From Argentina anserina (taxonomy: Eukaryota > Streptophyta > Magnoliopsida > Rosales > Rosaceae), in the NCBI RefSeq assembly GCF_933775445.1, contig NC_065872.1, positions 22,320,001-22,384,000 of the forward strand: a DNA stretch of 64,000 nucleotides, read 5' to 3'. The stretch's first letter is position 1. Each line of letters starts with the position of its first letter. The translations under genes and the position numbers were made by a program. Below, in pieces: positions 47,055 through 59,500 of this stretch. The notes beneath the pieces were generated by a model. That model searched no databases. It saw only the letters and a program-made list of their open reading frames with translations, and was not told where the DNA came from.

Positions 47055-48954
47055 TGTAGCGACCCTAAATTGTGAACAATATAATTTCAAATTATAGAAT
47101 GCTAACACTCTATAATAATCTCAATGTAATTGAAATTACAACACAACTATTGAATATTGATCCTGAGTTTAAATAGCAAACTCAGTTACAACTTGAATCC
47201 AAACGCACTGTTTACATTTAAGTATATAATTATAGTTGTAGAATTTACTCAAGTCTCACCAAAACTAAATAACTCAATCAAACAACACGCTGCTGACAAC
47301 TGCTCGACTCACCAAGTGCAATTATGTACAACCTGTGGTACTACCTCCTGCACCATTGATTGGTACACCAGAATTGCAAACACAAACCCGGTCAGCTTCA
47401 CAACTGGTATGAGCATACTGAAAATAACTACTCAACTGATAAACAACAACAATATCATGCAACAACGGCAATATATAATACATCACATCTCAAACAAAGT
47501 TAAGTTCTCGACTTAGCATCATCATCTCAACAACAATAACACCATGCCCATCTCACATTCTATAACACTCTCTCCACCTCTTACTCAAGGTCCAACTCAC
47601 ACCACTAAAACAAGAAAACAATTAGTGAATCATGCAGGAAAGTATAGCTCAGGAATTCACGTATCACAAGAAAAAAAGCATAGAAGAAAGTTATGTGATT
47701 CATGCATAATAGCATAGTTCCGAAATCACGTAAACATATAATAAAATACAAAAGCAAGGTAAACAAATAACAATCAAAAGCAATAAAAGAAATACCACTC
47801 CACAACTACGACAACTACTTCCCACACACACAACTCTACTCTTGCGGTTACAACAACCCGAAGTCACTCCCCAGAACAGACCAACGACCAATCCACTCAC
47901 TATAATCTATACCTAAGGTTACAGCGACCCGAAGTCATTCCCCAGTATAGTAAACAACCAATCGACTCACTCTAATCTATACCTGAGGTTATGACAACTT
48001 GAAGTCACTCCCCAGTATAGTCATCACAAGACACACACACACACAACGCCAACCCACAACACTCACTCATACCATAGAGAACACGTACAATATATATCAA
48101 TCCACGCATGATATATATTACACCTCAACTAATTCTCTGTCACTACAGTGACTGTCCGAAGCCAAAACGTTTTAACATAACTCCAAAGTTATAAAACATA
48201 AGTACAATATATCAATCCACGCATGATATATGTACATCACTCCATCAACTCACAACAACAACCCATATGACACCACCACCACAACACACAATTCAACGAA
48301 CTCACTCACACAATAAAGAAATACAAGAAAACAAATAGTGAATCCTGCATGAAAACGTAGTTCAGGAATTTACATCACCATAAATAAGATAAGAAAAGTG
48401 TAATCCATGTAATAAGTTTAGTTCAGGAGATTACACAGCACACAAGAACAATTAGTGATTCCTGGATAATAGCGTAGTTCAGGAAATTACTTAACAGATA
48501 GACAAGTATAAGACATAAGAAACCAGAATCCTATATCACAACATTTAACATAGTCCTTAACCATTAACCCTTTTAAAACCATATCAATAAAATCTCATTT
48601 TACTTACCAATGGACCATGGTCGATCAAGTCCATATATTTTGAAAACAAACATATTTTTAACAAGATTTAGTTGGTTAATTGTCCTAGACTATGTTAACA
48701 TCCTCACTACCACAAATAACAAATAATATAAATCAATACACATTTAACATGACCCTCCTATTCAACAACTTTTCAAACCATTTTATTAAAATTTCTAATT
48801 TTACTTATCCATGGACCGTTAACGATCAAGTCCATGTATTTTGAAAACATTTATATTTTTAGAATGATTTTAAGGTTGATGGATCAAGAACCACGCTAAC
48901 AAGCACATTATCACTATGACCCCCTAGAAAATTTCTCTATCTTTCCGGCATTAT
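47055..48954 (-). repeat. Reverse-oriented gypsy LTR (U5 end at 47055)
   Basis: The plus strand starts tgtagcgaccctaaattgtg, whose complement ends ...TTTAGGGTCGCTACA like the LTR end at 38513. It contains several internal repeats: a block of about 68 bp (cgaagtcactccccag) three times in 47830-48025; 'tagtgaatcatgcaggaaag'-type words at about 47620, 47690, 48340 and 48440; and a diverged block of about 200 bp (caaatggaccat..gatcaagtccat) twice in 48560-48925. Hairpin motifs like those of the 35831 LTR occur at 48083-48236. No U3 or TATA is identifiable at its right end. Confidence 0.55.
48083..48236 (-). repeat. Hairpin-rich repeat in the reverse LTR, related to the 83-bp unit
   Basis: Two copies of cgtacaatatatatcaatcc / agtacaatatatcaatccac, each folding on itself (right copy: GTACAATATATCA against TGATATATGTAC with one bulge, 48202-48235). 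Between them lie gttttaacataact / agttataaaac (stem with a 3-nt bulge, 48169-48198) and ccgaag (48156-48161), which is CTTCGG on the minus strand. In LTR orientation the order is GTAC hairpin, TTTTA hairpin, CTTCGG, as in the 83-bp unit. Here the stem around CTTCGG is poor. Confidence 0.6.
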
Positions 48955-50600
48955 TGTCACGCTAACTGACATTTTTCTGAGATGTCAAAAATGTAGTTTA
49001 ATATTTTTGTATTAAACTACGCGTCGTCACGAGCGCGGGAGTATTCGCGGAATATTTTTCCAACGCTCGGTTAATTTCTTACGAGTTTACGAAGTTAACT
49101 CTTTTAAAACGTATTTTAAGAAATTCCTATTTTCTGTTTTAAATCTTGGCCGTCCATTTGAGCTAATTGATCTGGACCGTCAGAACAACTTATATATATA
49201 CCTAACTACCATACACACTCACATACCCTAACCTCTCTCTATCTCTCTCATCTTCCTCATCGTTCTCTCTTCCTCCGAAACCGAGGACACAGGTGGAGCT
49301 TTGCCGCCGCTTAGTGCCGCCATCCGGCCAACCCAGACGGCGAGACCACCACCATCGTGACCGCCCCTCTCTCCTCTCCCCGACGGTACCCACAAACTCC
49401 ACATGCACGCTGCTTCCGGCGAGAGTTTGGAAGCTACGGGACCCCGGTGGCGATACCTCGAGCTCCGACGACCTCGGGGAGTTCTCTTGGTAAACAAACA
49501 TTCCCCATTCTTCTTGTGCATTTCGATCTACTAGTTTTTGACAAAAGATTAGAACCTTGGACTCACCATTTCTTCGTTTTAGTTCCGACATGTCCTTCGA
49601 ACTCCGGCAGCACCAATCGTCGATTTCAGAAGTGAGGTTCATTTTCCGAGCTAACTTCGGAGCTTACAGCCGCGCTAGAAAGGTCCGGGAGGTGAGGATG
49701 AGGTCGCAGCAGCTTGAACCGGCGGTGTTGGAGCTCGGAGGCAACGAGACCAACTTCGGGTCTTGGTTGAGGTATCATTTGAACTCGAATCTTCTTGATT
49801 TTGGTATGGTTGTGTTGGAAATCCTCTTCTGATGCTCGTAGTGTAATTGCATGTCGAATTAGGTTGATTTTGGACGGAGAGAATCGCCGGAAAACACTGC
49901 CGGAGAAGAATGGTAATTTCCCTTGTTTTTACCGTGGTGAAATGACCATTTTACCGTTTTACTATCATCATGAAAATACCAAATTACCCTGTTGACTTTC
50001 ATTAATTACGGTCTTACCCCTAGACATATTTTACTGTCACGAAACTTACCTTTTTACTATTACTGTTTTACCCTGACCGTAATTATTCAAAAGATGAATT
50101 TGAGGCGTACCTGCAATATAATTTAACTTAACTTCTTGTGATTAAGAGTTGTGAATTACATTATTGTCGTACTTGAAGTAATGGTCATGATTCTCTTGTT
50201 TTTTAGAACGTTATGAGTCATTCATGTTAAATTTATGCCGTACCTGGATAGACTGCATGCTAGGATATACGACCTCTGCCGTACCTGGAGAGTATTATAC
50301 ACTTAAGGAAAACTATGATCTAAGTGCCGTACCTGGACTTAGATACGAGAATTGTCATCTAGACGAAAAAATCAATTAGTTGCATCAATGCATAAATATG
50401 ATTGTTAGTGGTTGATTTTGATACCATAGGTTCTACCTTGTTTGTTTATTTTATAATTTGTTATTTGAAAACCTAAAATTTATGTTCTTAGTTTAGATCA
50501 ATTAAGTTAAGATTAAAACAATTCTCAATCCGTAGTTAGAACGACCTCGTACTTGCACACTATACTAACAACGATTCATGCATTTGCGAGTTTTAATTAA
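48955..50600 (+). repeat. Forward-oriented gypsy-type LTR
   Basis: Possible start TGTCACGCTAACTGAC at 48955. A self-complementary tagtttaat / attaaacta pair follows at about 49003. A TATATATATA element at about 49190 is followed by a pyrimidine-rich start and a GC-rich leader (49260-49760), the same layout as the 35831 LTR. Downstream are TTTACC-rich repeats (49915-50085) and tgccgtacctgg repeats (about 50235, 50278 and 50322). Open frames in the leader (49202-49832) are not recognised as proteins. Confidence 0.5.
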
Positions 50601-52745
50601 AATTTAACAACACCACCCCAAAATATACCCTAATATTGAGGCATATCATGCGGGGACCACTATCAAAGGAGATATACCAAAAATTTCGGCAAAATTTCCA
50701 CAGAAAGTAGTCAACCCTACTTGCACAAAAGACACTCCCAATATCTCTAATCCTACCTCAACACTTGGAGCCTCCGTGCTCCCCACAATTTCACAACCTC
50801 CACAAACACAAATCATAAATATAAATTAAAATGTCTGACGAAGTATGCAATGTTCGTTACTTAATCTCATTGGATCCTTGGAGCTCATAGCTCATCTTAT
50901 ACCGCAACCGCCCAACCCACTAAGACGACGGGGTCAATGACAATCATACCACATTCTATAAACATTGAACCGTGTAAATTATATTTAAAACAACGTCGAA
51001 TCGGGAAGCGATTACGAGAACACACACGCTCGATGAGTCACAAGTTCTCTCTTTTCTAAATCTCTATCGGGAGTATACTAGTATATTCCCTCTCTTCTAG
51101 TGACTCGGTAACATCGACACCATTTCCGGTTCATCCCCTCTCTCAGTTCTGCCGCCTAAAAGACCACTAGTTCATCATCTCTCTTCTAGTGTCTCAACAA
51201 TCTGCTGGTTCATCCCCTCACTTCTGGTTTCCCCCAGTTCATCCTCTCTCTTCTAGTTTCCGAAATGGACTAGCCTTGCTAGTCTAATTCATATATCACT
51301 GCACCCTGAGTCTCACTCCCGCACGCATAACAATATCACTGTACCCCGAGTCTTACTCGCAAACGTCGAAGCCAATCAATCCGACTAATTAAGGTAACCA
51401 AACCCACAACTCGAACTATCACACAAGACTCGGTGTTTACCCGCATGCCTTTACCTGACAATAAATCCCACGATACTAACACTAATTCCGACAGGAGTAA
51501 AAATTAACATTATACTAATTATCTAACGATAAAAAAAAAATAACTCATATTCTAATCTAGAATATTTGTGGTTGCACCCAAACCTTAATTGAGCTGCCTA
51601 CATACCCTATAAAAGGGATCAAACCATTCGTAGTTCAATTATTCACCATAACAACGCGATCTCATAATCATTCTGATTCGTATCACAAACACAACATCAT
51701 AACCGATGAACACACAATTCATATCATAACAATCACCCATCAAACACACAACACCACATCCATTATCAATTACGACAATCACATCACAACCAACAATAAA
51801 TGAACCTAAAGCCTACGACAATAACACATTATTCTTGATACGATACTCTAAATCCACAACCTCAAACGATAACCAAATTCAACAGTTAAGACATCGAGAA
51901 GTTTGTATCGACATATATTACACGATGGAGTGACTCACTGCTCCAAAAATGGCAGCACGCACTGTCACAGTGGCTGCACGTGGGCCCCACGCGCGACCAC
52001 TCTCCAACCTCTCCAAATCAAATCGACTCCAACATGAAAGTTATAGATCACCAGAAAACAAACCTTTTTCACAACGGCGTTCAAGCTCAGATTGGCCGGA
52101 AAACGCAAGGGAATGTCGGAACAATGCACCGAAATCCAAATTGTGATCTAGCTCGATTCGAAGCTCCAAACTGGTCGATTCGAGCCCAGAGGGAAGGATA
52201 TGTTGATCTGCAACAGCCCGAGCTTCGGTGTCGCCGGAAAGAGACTGCACGTCGGTGTTGACTTCTGCCGGATTTTGCGGTTGTTGCACGCCATGTACGG
52301 TGGTCGACGAGGTGTAAAACTGGTACAGGTCGACTGGAAATGATGAGGCGGAGCGAATGGGACTGGTGGAATCTTGATCCGTGGCCGGACGACGGAGATC
52401 GCCGGAGGAGAAATTTCCGAGTCGGGGATGAACAATACCCGCTCAAATTCGAATTTTCGAATTTTCTTTCCCTTTTTCTCAATTTAACCTCTATTTATAC
52501 TAAATTCTAAAAATGTCTAAATGCTCTTTTGATTCGTAACTTCTTCATACAAACTTTGATTTAGGCATGCTGCGTGTCCACGAAATCGTATCGACGAGCC
52601 CTACAACTTTCGTGCCTTGGAAAACTTATGCATCAAAAAGTCAACTTTTAGAGTCGTTATACTTATTACGACTCTCGTTCTGAGTAAAAGATAAAACTAT
52701 AATCGCAACAAATTGTAAAAGATTCAGGACGTATCATCACACTTG
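50601..52745 (-). repeat. Reverse-oriented gypsy-type LTR/element remnant with TATA at 52491-52500
   Basis: The minus strand has a U3 segment (about 52745-52510), TATA element GTATAAATAG (52500-52491) and a GC-rich leader (about 52440-51950). Its U3 holds a stretch (52616-52580) closely matching the U3 of the 35831 LTR (36035-36073). The sequence farther left (50601-51900) is AT-rich and resembles element 3' regions (about 51590-51640, complement of atagggtatgtaggcagct). No intact coding sequence. Confidence 0.5.
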
Positions 52746-52785
52746 AAGAACATGGTCAAGTGTAATACAAAGCCACTATGGTATT

Positions 52786-52945
52786 TGTTGCTACAAAGGT
52801 TGTTGACACCACAAAGGTCGTCGATGCCACTAAGGTCCTTGACGTCACCAAGGTCGTCGATGCCACTAAGGTCTTGAAGCCACATAGGTCTTGAGGAACG
52901 CGGTCACTCCAATGAGCCACAAAGGTCTCTACCACTAAGGTCTAT
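52786..52945 (+). repeat. Minisatellite of 24-bp units (CCACTAAGGTC...)
   Basis: Successive units of the form aaggtcgtcgatgccacta / aggtccttgacgtcacca, about four to five copies, then diverged gccacaaaggtc words. Confidence 0.75.
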
Positions 52946-53985
52946 TTTTCAATATTTTTCTCTATCAAAAATCGGTGTCCTACTATACCACCGAACTTTC
53001 TCTTTTAAACACACTCTTCTCTTTTCTTTTCTTCTTGATAACGATAGAAATAATCCCTATAACAACCTTTCTAAAAACTCTCCAACTAGAAAAGGTAAAA
53101 ATCTTATTTGAAAAAATTAAAAATAAATATGGAAAATACCAACTCATGAATATCTTCCCAACTCATCCTTACCAAATAAAACCTAATCGAAAATATATTT
53201 TCTCCACCAACTTATCAGAACAAGGAGAAAATATAAACCTATATGGCAAGAGTCCTCATGACATAAAGCTTTACTAGTTTGATTAGGAAACATTTTTCTT
53301 TCTTGCAATATCCGATCCGGCCTTAACAAGACTCCTTTGTCAACTTTGAACTTCAGCAAAACATGGAGGGCAATATATTTTCAATCTTCTCTACTGCATT
53401 ATCCATTAACCTATAACAAAAGAACTTCTATAATCTAACATTGATGATCAAGATAATTGCCATAATAATTTCTAACCTATAGTTAAGAAATTTGACAACC
53501 TAAATGGAATATGACAATACTAAAATAGAAGAAAACGTTCATTACTAAATATGTTGATCGAATGAACCACACCTATGAATTCAGAAAACAAACCCGAAAT
53601 TAACCCCAATGATAAAGGAATTCAAAGAGGTCTAAGTATTATGATGGAATTCTGAAATTTTGAATTGGGAAATTTACCTGGATTAAAAAGGAGTCTTGAC
53701 GCTGTGCAGGTGCATAGATCCAATAACATAGCAATTGAAGAAGTGAAGGCTCTAGTAATTTTATTTTCGATAGAAGGGGTCTGGCAATTGAAGAAGACTG
53801 AAATTGGGAAAGGTGAATACCCTTCCCCCTCAGACCAAAGAAGAAAAAAGAATACTCTTCTCTTCATTTGTATACTCCTCATTTCTCTTCTTTTAGTAGG
53901 GCTAATTAAAGTCATTATTCTTCTATTGCCATGTGTCACTGTCTGATTGGTTACGTTGGCGTCAGCTAGAGCTGATCAACTCTTG
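52946..53985. other. AT-rich spacer, no assigned gene
   Basis: Open frames at 52975-53277 and 53622-53946 have biased composition and no recognisable motif. One could be an exon fragment (NIAIEEVKALVILFSIEGVW, about 53729-53788, + strand), but nothing supports it further. Confidence 0.35.
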
Positions 53986-54545
53986 TTAGCTAAGTTTTTT
54001 CCCTGAAAGAGTGAAAGGTACTCGATAGCAAAAAATAATGGCCATGCGTAATACCCACGGGAAAAGTAATGGGTATGGCCATGGGTAAAGTTTGGGCACC
54101 CAAATACTTAAATCATAGCGGATTCCTTTTAGGTACTCTTTGACTATCTCATTAACCTGGTGGTGAGCCCCCTCACCTAGCTTCAACCTCCTCCTTTGCT
54201 TCTTCTAGCAACTCTTTGCTTCTTCTAGCAACTCTTTGCTTCATTCACCAAAACCATTCACCTCCTCCTTGCTCTTCTTCAAACTCAAAATAGCATCGAG
54301 CCTTAGTTGATGATATGAGGAAACAATAAGCTTCATGGAACCACCTTCATCTCTAAGCTTCATATATATACTCAACATCTCTATTGCAATCTACCTTCTT
54401 CCCATGAGCATAATCCATCATATTCTTATACAAATCTGTAATGGGATCCACCACAAGTGGACTCACCTTGAACCCACCTTCAATAATGGTCTTAGGACTT
54501 GTCCGTGCACTTCCATGGCTGCTCAGACGCAAGAGCTTTGATTTA
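53986..54545 (-). other. Coding-like minus-strand segment, unidentified, interrupted by a hAT insertion
   Basis: From 54545 leftward an open stretch reads NKSKLLRLSSHGSARTSPKT and then DPITDLYKNMMDYAHGKKVD, ending in TAG near 54357. A second frame continues MKLIVSSYHQLRLDAILSLK, stops, and then gives MKLGEGAHHQVNEIVKEYLK (54186 leftward). Composition looks like real protein and the two frames may once have been joined. A 20-bp unit (tttgcttcttctagcaactc) is tandemly repeated at 54195-54240. I do not recognise the family. The right end coincides with the target duplication of the hAT element at 54553. Confidence 0.3.
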
Positions 54546-54552
54546 TTGTAAT

Positions 54553-55379
54553 TAGGGCTGGATTGGTTGGTATATCAGTCTTAATTTTCTAATACCATAT
54601 ACCAACCAATATATATTTGGTATGAAAAATCCACAATTTATACCAACCAATAACGTTAGTATACCAATTAAGTGGTACGGTTGGTACTCGGTTGATACGG
54701 TTGGTAATGAGCTTGTACCAACATATTTAAGGCCCAAAAATTTAAAGGCCCAATCTAAATAAGTAATAACAAATAAGTGAAATAGCAATAGAATTTCAAA
54801 GTCTTATATAACTTCAACCAAATTACCAAATACAAAGTCATCAATAGAAAGCCAATATCCAAATAGTCAAACTGTTAAAGTACTTATGAGTTCTCAAAAC
54901 AATTGAAAAAATAAATGATAGGTTTAAATGGATATATGTTGACATGTTGTAAGCAGTGATGGTGCTACTGATAGGTCTAAGCATTTGTACTTGGGAATTC
55001 GATTGAATCGATTCATTCATAATTAAATAAAGAAATTGAAGACGAGAAAAAGAGTGTACTTGAGAAAGAAACTCAGAGAGATTAGATTAAGGTTAGTAGA
55101 TTTATACGGTTTGGATTTATTTTTCAATAAATCTACCGTTGAAATTTAAAGATATATATATATATATATATTTAATTAAATAATTTAATTTAATATAAGT
55201 TGGTAGGTACGATATACCATGGTATACGGAAAATCTATACCACCTACCTACTATATTTTTAATATTAGTACGGTATACTGTACCATATACCATGTACCAA
55301 GTATTTGGTATACCAACGTATTTGATACGGTTGGTATATGGATTGGTTGGGATGGTTTTATATACCATTGCCACCCCTA
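54553..55379. mobile_element. Non-autonomous hAT element, 827 bp
   Basis: Bounded by a perfect 8-bp target duplication ATTGTAAT (54545-54552 and 55380-55387). Ends: TAGGGCTGGATTGG on the left, and TAGGGGTGGCAATGG when the right end is read in reverse, a terminal form common in plant hAT elements. Subterminal regions carry many GGTTGGTAT/ATACCAACC words in both orientations. A (TA)n run lies at about 55149-55171. No transposase. Its ends are unlike those of the 29483 element, so that transposase is not an obvious driver. Confidence 0.9.
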
Positions 55380-55387
55380 ATTGTAAT

Positions 55388-56432
55388 GGCTGGTCTAGTT
55401 GGGTTGGTGGTGGATGTTTTTGTGAGGGACAAGAGGTCATATTTTTGGGAGTTTTATGGAGATGTGTATTATTAGAAGTGTATTCTTTGATGCACATGTC
55501 TTGGGGTAGCCAATTTAGGGGAGCTAATTGTCATGTCCCTATTTTGGGAGTGTCGATCGTGGGCTGCTGGTTGAAAGAACTTCAAGGATATGTGGGATTT
55601 GCTCCAAGATTCAATGTGTGGGAGATATATGGCTGCTCCTTCCGAGGGGTTCAAGCATGCCGACCCGGTTAAATTCGGAGAGCTTGTCGCTAGTTGAGGA
55701 CTTAACGTCAAAGAGGCGAGTTGGCCGCCCTACACACAGGTAGGGGTCTGGAGCCGATCCCCTGATGAGACCAAGGCAGGGCGAAACCAGTGTATTGCCC
55801 TATTAGATAAGGCTGGCTCTATTGGGATGGAGCGCCGCATGGACCAAGTGTGGCAGCCGAATGGCTAGGTCCGTGACATAATGCTGAAATTTCAACACAA
55901 TTGTTCACTGATTATGGCTACATATGTCAATTTTGAATTTAAGGGGAAACCCTGTAAAGAACAAATAACGGAAACATAAAACATGAGAGGAGAGGCTAGT
56001 AGCAACTTACAGATTCTACCAAACAATTTGAAAAGGCACTCTCGGTTTGTGAGAGTAAGAGGTGAGGGTTCTTCTTCCCTTCGTTGCGAATTAGTGTGGC
56101 TTTTGGCTCACATAGAACCACATTTACCTCCAATCAAATGTAGACAACTTATTAAGGGTTCTAAAATAATACACATTTGTGCAGTTTAGGTTTCTTCGGC
56201 CAGGTCAACATGTTAACTAACCGGCTTTGGATCCTGTTTCGGCAGTGCCGGTTTGGTTTTTACTCCATCGGTTCTTTTTCTTTTGCTTCAGTTCAGTGAC
56301 CGGATTAGACAATCTAGTGCGATCCGGTCGGGTTTTGCCGGCGGTAAATGGAGTAGAAAGACTAGGGGTGAGTATGGGAGGAAATGTTTGATTGGACTTG
56401 TCTGAAATTTTATTGAAAACAAAACAAAGTAA
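55388..56432. other. Spacer upstream of the oxalyl-CoA decarboxylase gene
   Basis: A moderately GC-rich stretch (55490-55870) contains several short open frames and phrases such as gatcccctgatgagaccaag without a recognisable product; it may be an old repeat. 55980-56190 has a weak open frame. 56217-56432 would be the distal promoter of the next gene. Confidence 0.35.
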
Positions 56433-56461
56433 TTGGGCCATGCTCATCGTCTATCCAGGCT

Positions 56462-56470
56462 CTATAAAAA
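56462..56470 (+). promoter_or_regulatory. TATA box of the oxalyl-CoA decarboxylase gene
   Basis: ctataaaaaagg about 50 bp upstream of the chosen ATG at 56511. It argues against the in-frame upstream ATG at 56433, which lies before the TATA box. Confidence 0.7.
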
Positions 56471-56510
56471 AGGCCACTCTCTTCACTCGACTACCTTCAC
56501 CAGCAATCAC

Positions 56511-59500
56511 ATGGCGGAAGACTCAGACGCCCGCAGTGCCCTTCTCGACGGCAACCAGCTGATCGCAAAGTCGCTGGCCCGTTTCGGTGTCCACCACATG
56601 TTCGGCGTGGTGGGAATCCCCGTCACCTCCCTAGCCAACCGCGCTGTCCAGCTCGGTGTCCGATTCCTCGCCTTCCATAACGAGCAGTCCGCCGGTTACG
56701 CCGCCTCCGCCTACGGCTACCTAACCGGCCGCCCCGGCGTCCTCCTCACCGTCTCCGGCCCCGGCTGCGTCCACGGGCTTGCGGGCCTCGCCAACGCCAT
56801 GGCCAACGGGTGGCCCATGGTCATGATCTCCGGCTCCTGCGACCAGAGGGACTTCGGCCGCGGCGATTTCCAAGAGCTGGATCAGATCGCCGCCGTGGGA
56901 CCCTTTTCTAAATTCTCTGTTAAGGCCGAGGGCATCAGTGAGATACCCGACTGCGTGTTTCAGGCTCTTTCTCAGGCCGGCTCGGGCCGACCCGGCGGCT
57001 GTTATTTGGATTTCCCGGCGGATGTTTTACATCAGACCATTTCCGATTCGGAGGCTGATGGCCTACTGAACAGTGCTGCAGATAGGTTCCGGCAGCCGCC
57101 TCTTGTTGTTGGTGTTGTCAGTTCGCAGATTGAGGAAGCGGCCTTGCTGCTGCGACAGGCGGAGAGGCCTCTGATTGTGTTTGGTAAAGGAGCGGCGTAT
57201 TCTCGAGCTGAGAGTGCCCTGAAGAGGCTGGTGGAGACCACCGGAATCCCATTCCTGCCTACTCCTATGGGAAAGGGTTTGCTGCCCGACACTCACGACC
57301 TGGCGGCAACTGCGGCGAGGTCGCTGGCCATCGGCAAATGTGACGTGGCGCTTGTGGTTGGGGCGAGGCTTAACTGGCTCTTGCACTTTGGTGAGCCACC
57401 CAAGTGGTCGAAAGACGTCAAGTTCATTTTGGTTGATGTTTGCGGGGAAGAGATTGAGATGAGAAAGCCTCATCTGGGTTTGGTTGGTGATGCCAAGCTG
57501 GTCTTGGAGAAATTGAATAAGCAGATTAAAGATGACCCCTTTTGTTTGGGGAGGTCTCATCCATGGGTTGAAGCAATTTCCCGCAAGGCTAAGGAGAATG
57601 TTTTAAAAATGGAAGCACAATTGGCTAAGGAAGTTGTGCCGTTTAATTTCCTAACACCAATGAAAATTATTAGAGACGCAATTTGCGCACTGGGTAGTCC
57701 GGCTCCTATATTGGTTTCTGAAGGCGCAAACACCATGGATGTTGGCCGAGCTGTACTGGTTCAGACTGAACCCAGGACCAGATTGGATGCAGGGACTTGG
57801 GGGACCATGGGGGTCGGTCTTGGTTACTGCATTGCAGCTGCTGTGGCTTCACCTGACCGGCTTGTGGTTGCCGTGGAAGGAGATTCTGGATTTGGGTTTA
57901 GTGCAATGGAAGTTGAGGTATGTTTCATTGCCTGTTTACCTTTGAATATTATGTTTTGCTCTATCATGATACTGGATAGCATTTATTTAAGCAAGCATGA
58001 TGTGATGACAACTTTGATTTATTGTTTTGTTTTGTTTTTGTTTTTGTTCTTTTAAGTAGAAATCATCTTTGATTAAATTTTTTATAGGAAATGCAGCATA
58101 AAAGAGAGATGATAGTGGTGAGGAAAAGAGCAGTAAAAATGCATAGAATTGAAAAAAAAAACTGATGACCAAAACGTAAAATCGGTATTGACATTATGAA
58201 AAGGTATTGCAATAGGAATTCATCTATCTTGAGATATGATTGATTGATCGTCTAGCTTCTGAACGAAATGTATCATCACATAAATATAGTCTCAGCTAAG
58301 CATTGTGGTTCATGCTTACTGGAAAAAGAGAAAAAGAAGAAGAAAAAAAGCCTTTGGAAGGAGAATAAAAATGGATTGCATTAGGAAAAGTTCCAATTTG
58401 TATCTCTTTCTTTTGATGATCCTTAAGCTGCAAGTATCACTTTTATTTCTGTTGCACGGACACTGACACTGACACGGCGACACAAATATATCAAAAAACC
58501 TTAGACCAGACACCGCTTGAACAGGGGAAATAATAAATTAATGTATTTTTACTACATAAAATAAATATATAAAACACATAATTAATAAAAATTGCCAAAG
58601 CCTTGCCCACATCTCCTGCTATTTACAACCATTTGCTGGAACATAATTAATCCAGTCCAAAGGACGTCTAGGATCAGATTGCCATTCGGCAAGAATCTTG
58701 CTAAGTCAGAAGCAGCTGCAGCTGGACTCAATTTTATCCCATAAGTGAATCTGTCAAACCCGATGGCCTCTTCCATTACACTCATCAGACTGTCAAATTT
58801 CTCTGCGCTTCTAGTTATAATACAAACTGAGTGAAATATTGTCTTTCTAGTTATAATACAAATTGATCAAAATATAATATGACATTGACGTCTTAGAGAA
58901 CCTCAAATCCCTCTCTTCTGCATGGTGGCCTCCGCTTTATCCAACTTTTTGCTGGGGCTTTAGCTCTGTACAAGGCTTTAGGAATATGAAACACAGAAGC
59001 TGTAGGTTTGTTTTTTTTTTTCTTTAAATCTACAACTGCTGATGCGGAGTGTCAAAGCGGACGTGGCGTGTAGGTGAAACTGTCAAAGTGTCAGGAAGTG
59101 TCAGAAAAGTTGATTTTTCTGACACGTGGTGTGTCCAGCTCTGTGTCGGGCCATGTCACCGCGTTGGGGAGTGTCGGACACTGACACTCCAGCTTCAGAA
59201 GTTTCAGTGCTTCATGACTTTAAATGCATGTGGGCCCAGAGTTGTTGTCATCTATATTTGTTTTTACAAGTGTGAAATGGTAGTCATCTGCCTGAAGGCG
59301 TTCTTCAGCATGGTTTTTGTATATATTTACTGGCAGACTGTATATTAACATGCTCTAGTCCCTGGTAAAAAAAATTCAAGGCTAGTGTGACAAGTAATAT
59401 CGTGGAATGCTATGATATGTTACGATGTTGTCTATTTTCCTGTCTCTCTCTCTCTCTCATTCATTCAGGTATCCATGAGTATACCACTTGTGCAATTAGC

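Noticed and set aside
55388..55870. RNA gene (tRNA or rRNA-like) in the GC-richer spacer
   Set aside because: No tRNA arm pattern or recognisable rRNA sequence could be found.
56433..56510. Upstream in-frame ATG extending the oxalyl-CoA decarboxylase by 26 codons
   Set aside because: It lies upstream of the TATA box at 56462, and the family starts near MAEDSDAR.
57032..57560. Minus-strand open frames opposite the oxalyl-CoA decarboxylase exon
   Set aside because: Shadows of a well-supported GC-rich coding exon on the plus strand.
58446..59205. hAT element with 8-bp target duplication in the intron
   Set aside because: No matching 8-bp direct repeats or terminal repeats could be found at plausible ends; kept only as a possible repeat.
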